64,000 bases of DNA. It comes from Rhyzopertha dominica. Taxonomy: Eukaryota; Arthropoda; Insecta; Coleoptera; Bostrichidae. Where the stretch lies: NCBI GenBank assembly GCA_025024175.1, contig QCXZ01000138.1, forward strand, positions 3,720,002-3,784,001. Reading direction: 5' to 3'. Of this stretch, positions 59,901 to 64,000 are shown piece by piece (position 1 is the stretch's first letter; every line of letters begins with the position of its first letter). Both the position numbers and the translations under genes were made by a program. Below the pieces are notes generated by a model. That model did no database searches, had not been told where the DNA came from, and was given only the letters and a program-made list of their open reading frames with translations.

Positions 59901-62900
59901 AATAGCTTGACAAAGTCAAAAATATAGAAACAAACAAACTTGACCACAAATCAAAAACCAACCTACATGCCAGCAAAGCAAAGGAATTTTCAAAGTTTAC
60001 AACTTCACGCAGAATCGAATTTAACCATTTTGCATTACAAATAACAGGTATGATAAAACAACAATCTTTGTGTATTTTAGGAAGTCCATAAAGTCTTGGT
60101 GTTAAAGGGTTCATACACAAAATGTGATTTATTGCAATTAAAAATTTTTAAAGTTGGTTCTACCTTGTCTAAAAGTTCCTTTAATTTGTAAAATTTAATT
60201 GTATTGTCATTTTCAATCATTTCGAAATCTCCATTTTAAACTTTATTCAATATATATTCTTATAATACTTGATACTTACGTGTGTTGCCTTATTTGCTGC
60301 AAACTAAATCTGCTTTCGGGATCTTTTTGTAACATTCCCGTTAGCAGTTCTCTTAAAGATGTTTCGATGCCGTCGGGTATTGTGTACACTCCCTTGCCAA
60401 TATTTTCAAACAACCTATATATGTTGTCACCTTCAAAAGGATATATCCCAGTAGTAATATTGTATCTAAAAATATAACTTCCTGATTTAAAAAATAAGAG
60501 ATATTGGCCTTGGTTTTGCAGGAAGTTCTACCAACTTACAAAGTAACGCCGCTGCTCCAAATGTCAACTTTGAAGCCGGGAAAGGAGTCTAAGCCGTTAG
60601 CTATTTCGGGTGGTTGAAATGCCGGTGAACCCTGCCCACCATGGCATGTGTCATCTTTAGCAAAAAAGTCTATCGACTAAAAAAGTATGCCATTTATAAA
60701 ATATGACTTCTGTAAGGAGCTGATATAAATATTTAAATTACATTTATATTTGTATACAATTAATAAAAGATTTTTATAAATTATATTCTTGAACATAGAT
60801 ATATAAAAAAAGTAGTCTTACTGTTTAAACAACTCGTTCAGTATCTTATCCTCAGAATCATCTTATTTTCTCTATTTATTAAAAAAAGTTATATTTAATA
60901 ATGAAACGTGCCTGAGTTTTGACAAAAAAAAGGGCTAGTATGAAGATAGAAAAATCACAGTCTTGAACTGGATTCGATATGGGGCAGCAAGAATGTATAT
61001 ATGTATATATTGTTTGTAGAACCTACTAGAGCAAACGAAACCGAAAAATTTGAAATAGATTTCTAATTATTCTAATACAAAGTTTGCATGCCCAGCAGAG
61101 GCTAGTAACATTAAGTTACTTACTTTTAAGACATTGAAGCATGCAACAGTTGCTTCTCAGCTTATTAAATAAAACGACAAGGGTTAATTGTATCCGATTT
61201 CCTTGAAAATTGCGAGTTTTTGATTTTCTAAGTCACACACTAGCCTCATCGCAGGGTTTCATTTTCTAGTCCCCTCTTTAGAAAGAACATTTCTGTCTCT
61301 TGTGTATTTATCAATGAATCTGTTGTGGTCAAGTTATTTTAGTACGAAGTTGTAAATGTGAGAGCGATGAAATTTTTCTAATATTTATGAACACACATCT
61401 GATACACACCAAATGTCAATATTTTAAGCAAACCAGGTCAAAAAACCAATCACATGATATAGAATTTCCATACTAAAGAAAATGTTAAATGAACATTTAG
61501 CAGGCTAAAAATATTCAAAATAGTTTTATAGAGTGTAATTGTGCAAATGTAATTAATTACTTAACAACGCTGCTTGTCACCATTTTTGTAAAAGAAATTC
61601 ACATAAACATGAGGTACACGTGACCAGATTGGACGATTGTTAGTAAAAATTTGCTCTTAAATTTTACCAAAAATTCCAACGTACACTTTGATGGGTTTTA
61701 GAAATATAAAGTTGCTGCTTACACTCTTTAAGTACACTGTCATCTAATGCTGACGTATAGGAAGCTCTTTGACAATAAATAATGTAAAACCGAAATTGTG
61801 GAATAAAATGTAGTTAAATCTTTTAAATTTAATAATGCTTATGAAGACTTGGTTCTACACTAATTTGCTTTGCCACAATACTTTTCAACCTACGCCAAGA
61901 CAAACACTCTAGATTTACTTATTTTATATGAGACCATACAGACACTATTTTTTTACAGCGTTGATAATATTTAAGTTGAATTATGAAACAAAATAGTCTC
62001 TGTGGGTTTGTCTTTATTTGTTCTTTAAGAAACCATTTTCAAGTCATTTTTTGTTATCGTTGACAATTTAAAAGTTGGTGCTATGAGCTGCATTTAATTT
62101 TTTATGTGCAGCCTCAGTTAAATGTTGGAAATATTTAAGCCTTTAATTTTTTTCTACCCCATTAATGGACCCCGTATAAAACATGTACATACATACTATG
62201 CAATTTGCTTTATATTTTAGTGTTAATTTCAAAGGAATGAGTAGCGTATATTTTTACACGTTTGCCTTTGTATTTCAACAAAAATTCTTATTTCATACAC
62301 TGAAATGTTATCTCTAATGACACACTGAATTTAGCATACCCTTACTAACTAGATGCTCAACAAATGTTGCTAATAAGCTAATATGATATGGAGGATTCTA
62401 AATGTGTTGGGTTTTCCAAACTTTAGGCGACACAATAGTATTCTCCATTCAAATCATTGCTAAATATTTATAAAAGAGCACACAATTAAAGTTTAACTTA
62501 AAAACTTACTTCCGCCACACCCAAATCTGAAATTTTCAGATCTCCCTCGAGCGTCAACAACAGGTTGCCAGGTTTTATATCTTTATGGATTATCCTTTTG
62601 CTATGCAAGTATTCTAATCCATCTATTAACTGTAAAAAATATCCATGTGCTTGAAATAAGGGAAACTTTTTGTCCGGTGTCGATTCCAACATTCCTTGTA
62701 AACTGCCGACGCAGAATTCCATAATTAAGTACATTTTTTGTTTCTCTTGGTTGTGCAATACGTCAACTAGCTTTATAACATTTTTATGTTTAAGTGTCCG
62801 TAGCAATTTTATTTCCCTGAAATCATTTACATAGGAATTTATAGCATCAAAGAATTTTTTTGATTTATATCATACTTAACCTCTACATTTACACCTACAT

Positions 62901-63546
62901 TCTTATGAATTCAATTTACAAACATACTATATTCTGCATGCAGTAAAAGCTAATATGCACTAGCATGTTTAAAGAATAATACCATAGCTCCAAACACATT
63001 ACACCGATTTTGAAAATTATGAACTGATGTAAACATTGATGTAGATTTTTCATTTTAAATCTCATGCTACATAAATTAAGTAACAATAATCGCCACCCCT
63101 TGCTACTAAGTTTACCTTTCAACGTTTTGTTCACCGTTAGGAATTCTCCGCAGCTTCTTCTGTTTCAATATTTTAACTGCCCGTCTGCATAACGTTTCCG
63201 AGTCGAGCATTTCTTTAACTTTGCCATATGAGCCCTCACCTAACAGATCACCCATCACATATTTTCCTATCATTTTGAGTCTTCGTTTCTTCGTCTGGTA
63301 GATGATCTGATCACTGTCAACACGGTGAAAAAAGTTGCTGATGTTGACCATTTCCAGATCGTCGTCGAGATCGTTTTCTTCGCCGGCATTCAACCACATC
63401 ACAGCATTTTCTTGATCACTAATTGGGTTGATCGCTGGTAATTCCTCGTCACTTTCAACACTGAATATTCTGTTGGTTAACTCTTGTTCTGAACCTTCTG
63501 CCACTTCACTATCGAAACTTCTGCTGTTGCACATTTTTTTGTCCAT
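56992..63546 (-). CDS. STK11: Serine/threonine kinase LKB1 (STK11)
   Basis: Six exons on the minus strand: 63546-63116, 62816-62510, 60676-60540, 60465-60280, 59747-59584 and 57122-56992. They give 451 residues. LKB1, with STRAD and MO25, activates AMPK-family kinases and sets cell polarity. The start of the domain, [20 protein letters not shown], has the P-loop at 103-110; the catalytic Lys is in RRAVKILK (residue 125); HKDIKPGN at 221-228; DLG at 241-243; [20 protein letters not shown] follows. After the domain comes [30 protein letters not shown], the LKB1-specific flank. The end CRQS is a CaaX-type box; LKB1 is prenylated at such a Cys. An ATG at 63546 is preferred to an upstream GTG. Introns 4 and 5 carry Penelope and fold-back elements. 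Confidence 0.95.
57498..59328. mobile_element. Long fold-back (inverted-repeat) DNA element in STK11 intron 5
   Basis: The ends are inverted: ACAGGGTGATTTACTAAG at 57498, and the same with one or two changes read inward from 59328 (21 of 23 bases match). The whole arms also match in inverted order: TTGGAAATAGAATTTTC, the TTACCATGGTAA block, AACTTCTAGATGC and later the AAAACAAGAAAAG block occur on both sides. Arms are roughly 800-900 bases, each built of degenerate repeats of about 190 bases containing a TAACTTCAAAACAAGAAAAG-type core. No coding capacity. A clear target duplication was not found. Confidence 0.7.
59800..60185 (-). pseudogene. Penelope-like element RT fragment and 3' tail in STK11 intron 4
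   Basis: The minus strand has [18 protein letters not shown], the hallmark of Penelope reverse transcriptases, preceded by a shifted [10 protein letters not shown] stretch. The open frame then loses similarity. The tail after CUGACGAUGGC has AATAAAGTGGATTACACTT and matches sequence at 24.2 kb. Stops and frameshifts are present. Confidence 0.75.
59862..59868 (-). ncRNA. Remnant of Penelope-type hammerhead core
   Basis: CUGACGA followed by UGGC as in the motif at 21266, but the second half (GGCC-GAAA) is missing or decayed. It lies directly at the end of the Penelope RT fragment, which ties this motif family to Penelope elements. Confidence 0.35.
60677..62509 (-). other. STK11 intron 2
   Basis: 1.8 kb of AT-rich intron. 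No repeat, coding block or RNA gene recognised. Confidence 0.6.
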
Positions 63547-63592
63547 AATTATGCTCACGCTGCCCCCTTATTCCCCAGCTATCCTACTGTAT

Positions 63593-63673
63593 TTACACTT
63601 TTAAATAACCCTTCCTACCCGGCAAATGCAATCCTGCACTTTTTTGTTGCTCTTCATGCCATTTTTTGGCCAT
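63593..63673 (-). CDS. Short upstream open frame before STK11
   Basis: Twenty-six codons (MAKKWHEEQQKSAGLHLPGR to YLKV) end 46 bases before the STK11 ATG on the same strand. If the leader begins upstream of 63673 this is a translated upstream frame that would limit LKB1 synthesis. Residue use is not obviously random, but I recognise no family. Read further 5' it stays open to a possible ATG at 63781. Confidence 0.3.
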   Translation of the reverse strand: MAKKWHEEQQKSAGLHLPGRKGYLKV

Positions 63674-63858
63674 TGTTATTCGGTCAAGATCGGAACAGCT
63701 GGTTTTCGCCGTGACTTTAGTGAGTTTTTTTATTTTGATTTTGGTAACACTGATGTGTTCAAAAGGCATACTGAAATACAAAAATTCAAATTTCTACCTT
63801 GGAGTTATTTATCGAACTGAAAGGCAGTGTTGTAAATAGCGTAGATAATAGATAAGTG

Positions 63859-63897
63859 ATGGACGATGATGGAAAGCCATTTTTAATGTTCAAACAA
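63859..63897 (+). CDS. First coding exon of an unidentified plus-strand gene (partial)
   Basis: An ATG followed by MDDDGKPFLMFKQ (13 codons, phase 0) ends at a strong GTATGT donor at 63898. It lies divergent to STK11 across about 310 bases (STK11 ATG 63546) and so shares its promoter region. The rest lies off the right edge and no family can be named from 13 residues. Confidence 0.45.
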
Positions 63898-64000
63898 GTA
63901 TGTATTCAGCGTATCAATTGTTGTAACCATTTCAACATTGTTTCACTTACATAGTGTATTCAGAAAACCTTAGAGCTAGGGATGAAGATGAATCAATACC

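Noticed and set aside
1..64000. CRISPR arrays, operons or bacterial-type genes
   Set aside because: No regularly spaced repeats; all genes are eukaryotic with spliceosomal introns.

Overview
The window is AT-rich animal nuclear DNA. It has short GT-AG introns (several of 50-100 bases), introns full of decayed transposons, and genes whose proteins look like insect orthologues. An insect is the best reading. A beetle is possible, but that is an inference and cannot be shown from this sequence alone.

Layout. 1-600 holds the first coding exon of a Musashi/Rbp6-like RNA-binding protein on the minus strand; the rest of that gene lies off the left edge. 0.8-13 kb is mostly decayed mobile DNA: LINE, Ty3/gypsy with nested mariner and small retroelement insertions, BEL/Pao and MITE-like pieces. 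14.2-22 kb carries BBIP1 and LMBRD2, whose reading frames are separated by only 11 bases on the plus strand. 23.3-26.8 kb is NOP56 (plus). 29.3-41.0 kb is the epsin-related gene CLINT1/lqfR (minus), whose 7.5-kb last intron contains a nearly intronless TELO2 gene on the same strand. 41.5-44.6 kb is NMNAT (plus), head to head with CLINT1. 46.3-47.4 kb is B4GALT7 (minus), head to head with IFRD1 (47.9-54.3 kb, plus). 54.6-56.4 kb is a PIF/Harbinger DNA transposon remnant. 57.0-63.5 kb is STK11/LKB1 (minus), with a 1.8-kb fold-back element and a Penelope fragment in its introns. The first exon of an unidentified plus-strand gene begins at 63859.

The genes are ordinary housekeeping loci: cilium and membrane traffic (BBIP1, LMBRD2, CLINT1), ribosome biogenesis (NOP56), PIKK assembly (TELO2), NAD synthesis (NMNAT), proteoglycan linker synthesis (B4GALT7), transcriptional regulation (IFRD1) and kinase signalling (STK11). 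They do not form a pathway. Exon joins were checked by hand: the phases of all multi-exon models fit and each total CDS is a multiple of three.

The most unusual content is a set of self-cleaving RNA motifs. Two copies of a small retroelement of about 200-240 bp, each with its own 14-15-bp target duplication, carry complete type I hammerhead ribozymes (minus 6443-6491; plus 9709-9757). Their stems II and III differ by compensatory changes. Looser hammerhead-like motifs of the Penelope type occur at 7945-7976 (minus) and 21266-21297 (plus), and a partial one lies beside a Penelope reverse transcriptase fragment at 59.86 kb. Other points worth attention are the BBIP1-LMBRD2 dicistron-like arrangement, TELO2 nested in CLINT1, and the long fold-back element in the STK11 intron.
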